Source of the DNA: Candidatus Dormiibacterota bacterium
Lineage (GTDB): Bacteria; Chloroflexota; Dormibacteria; Aeolococcales; Aeolococcaceae
Direction of reading: 5' to 3'
Assembly: GCA_003153505.1 (NCBI GenBank)
Contig: PLZA01000031.1
Coordinates: forward strand, 1-64,000
Length of the DNA: 64,000 bases
Shown: in pieces, positions 63,146 through 64,000 of the stretch
Layout of the letters: each line of letters begins with the position of its first letter
Numbering within the stretch: the first letter of the stretch is position 1
Notes under the pieces: model-generated
What the model saw: only the letters and a program-made list of their open reading frames with translations
What the model was told of the DNA's origin: nothing
Databases searched by the model: none
Program-made: the position numbers and the translations under genes

Positions 63146-63174
63146 TTGACAGGCCCCGAGACGAAGCATAAAGT
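63146..63174 (+). promoter_or_regulatory. Probable sigma-70 promoter of the LacI-family gene
   Basis: TTGACA at 63146-63151 and TAAAGT at 63169-63174 are separated by exactly 17 bases. The LacI-family ATG is at 63189, so the transcript would have a leader of about ten bases and no Shine-Dalgarno site. Confidence 0.6.
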
Positions 63175-63188
63175 GTGGAACCGCTCCC

Positions 63189-64000
63189 ATGAAATCCGCT
63201 CAGAACTCGAAGATCACCCTGGAACACGTAGCGGAAATGGCCCGAGTGTCCCGGGCAACCGCTTCACGAGTACTGACCGCCAACCCGCGCGTCAGCCCGG
63301 AGTCCCGGAGGGCCGTCGAGCGCGCGGCTCGGAAGCTGGGCTACATCCCCAACCACGCGGCGCGAGCACTTGCCACCGGGCACAGCGACGCCGTCGCCCT
63401 GGTCATCTCCGAACCGACGAGCCTGATCTTCGGCGATCCCTTCTTCCCCCGCCTCATCCGCGGGATCGGAGAGGTGCTCGCGGCACGCGACAAGCAACTC
63501 ATCCTGCTGGCGCCACAGTCTGGGACGGACATGGATCGCCTCGAGCGGTTCGTCGCGGCCGGTCACTCCGACGGAGTCCTGCTGGTGTCGCTGCACGGAG
63601 TCCATCCGCTGCCCGGCCGGCTCGCGGCCCGGGGGATTCCGGTGGTGGTCGGCGGCCGTCCTGCGGAGGCCGATCTCTTCACGTATGTCGACATTGACAA
63701 CGTCGGCGGGGCGTTTGCGGCCGTCACGCATCTGGCAGCACGCGGGCGGCGGAGCATCACGACGATCAGCGGCCCCCAGGACATGCCACCGGGGCGAGAT
63801 CGACTGCTCGGGTATCGCTCGGCTCTCGAGGCCGAGGGTTTGCCCCTCGACGAAGGAGCCGAGGAGTCCGCCGACTTCACCCAGGAGGGTGGCGAACGGG
63901 CCATGCGGCGGCTCCTCGAACGGCGTCCATCGCTGGACGCGGTGTTTGCAGCGTCCGACCTGATGGCGGCGGGCGCGCTGCGCACCCTGGCGGAGTCGGG
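63189..64000 (+). CDS. LacI-family transcriptional regulator (partial, runs off the window)
   Basis: ATG 63189 opens MKSAQNSKITLEHVAEMARV, then SRATASRVLTANPRVSPESRRAVERAARKLGYIPNHAARAL. This is the complete LacI helix-turn-helix and hinge helix. The ligand-binding domain follows: VALVISEPTSLIFGDPFFPRLIRGIGEVL, DGVLLVSLHG, VDIDNVGGAFAAVTHLAARGRRSITTISGP and RPSLDAVFAASDLMAAGAL. About 270 of an expected 330-340 residues are inside the window. Such regulators usually repress sugar-uptake genes located next to them, which would lie to the right. Confidence 0.93.
   Translation, partial: MKSAQNSKITLEHVAEMARVSRATASRVLTANPRVSPESRRAVERAARKLGYIPNHAARALATGHSDAVALVISEPTSLIFGDPFFPRLIRGIGEVLAARDKQLILLAPQSGTDMDRLERFVAAGHSDGVLLVSLHGVHPLPGRLAARGIPVVVGGRPAEADLFTYVDIDNVGGAFAAVTHLAARGRRSITTISGPQDMPPGRDRLLGYRSALEAEGLPLDEGAEESADFTQEGGERAMRRLLERRPSLDAVFAASDLMAAGALRTLAES

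Overview
This is a high-GC bacterial chromosome segment with frequent GTG and TTG starts and many 1-20 nt gene overlaps. Gene content recalls Actinomycetota and high-GC Chloroflexota/Dormibacterota-type soil bacteria: a FurA-KatG pair, DUF3558-like lipoproteins, flotillin/SPFH proteins, Liv-type ABC transport, GntR/FadR, LacI, Lrp and LuxR regulators, and an IS481-like remnant. I cannot fix the phylum without a database search. There is no rRNA operon, CRISPR array, complete tRNA or intact transposon.

Layout. 0-10.5 kb: an ABC-2 permease remnant, MarR, a flotillin, a primary-type sigma-70 factor, an ABC-2 exporter operon with a PEGA-like protein, an SPFH protein coupled to a ribbon-helix-helix protein, a short LuxR protein and a GNAT enzyme. 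10.8-12.2 kb: decayed genes (FG-GAP protein, frameshifted VOC protein). 12.2-20.7 kb: a compact divergent nine-gene cluster. The minus arm is Lrp, glutamine-synthetase-like ligase, Dabb protein, APC permease and FluG-type amidohydrolase. The plus arm is aminotransferase, cupin, SDR and class II amidotransferase. It looks like a gamma-glutamylation-based route for an amine or amino acid of unknown identity. 20.7-22.2 kb: a scar with a tRNA 3' fragment, a DUF3558-like lipoprotein, a 20-bp perfect palindrome and a transposase remnant.

22.2-29.8 kb: furA-katG, a methyltransferase broken by a 13-bp tandem duplication, an AhpD-like protein, a second methyltransferase, a zinc alcohol dehydrogenase behind a coupled mini-ORF, and a secreted repeat lipoprotein. 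30.0-35.0 kb: a TauE/SafE permease and a 1260-aa secreted NHL-repeat protein whose 5' leader holds a strong hairpin. 35.0-40.6 kb: a two-component system, a second TauE/SafE permease, a CstR-like persulfide-type repressor with a nested palindromic operator, thioredoxin, a Cys-rich mini-protein, DUF302, a methyltransferase and a PIG-L deacetylase. 40.9-46.7 kb: a ferric-reductase-like membrane protein, an orphan DppB permease, a GT39-like glycosyltransferase and a NarL-type two-component pair.

46.8-58.1 kb: a carboxylate-use cluster comprising a GntR regulator and malonyl-CoA decarboxylase divergent from a complete Liv-type ABC importer, a family III CoA-transferase and a fused FAD/Fe-S dehydrogenase. 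It resembles the mat (malonate) logic with the transporter and the activating enzyme replaced. 58.0-64.0 kb: a second DUF3558-like lipoprotein, a LuxR regulator, a nitronate-monooxygenase-family protein, a tryptophanase-type lyase and the start of a LacI regulator that runs off the window. All functions come from reading motifs and neighbours; no alignment or search was run.
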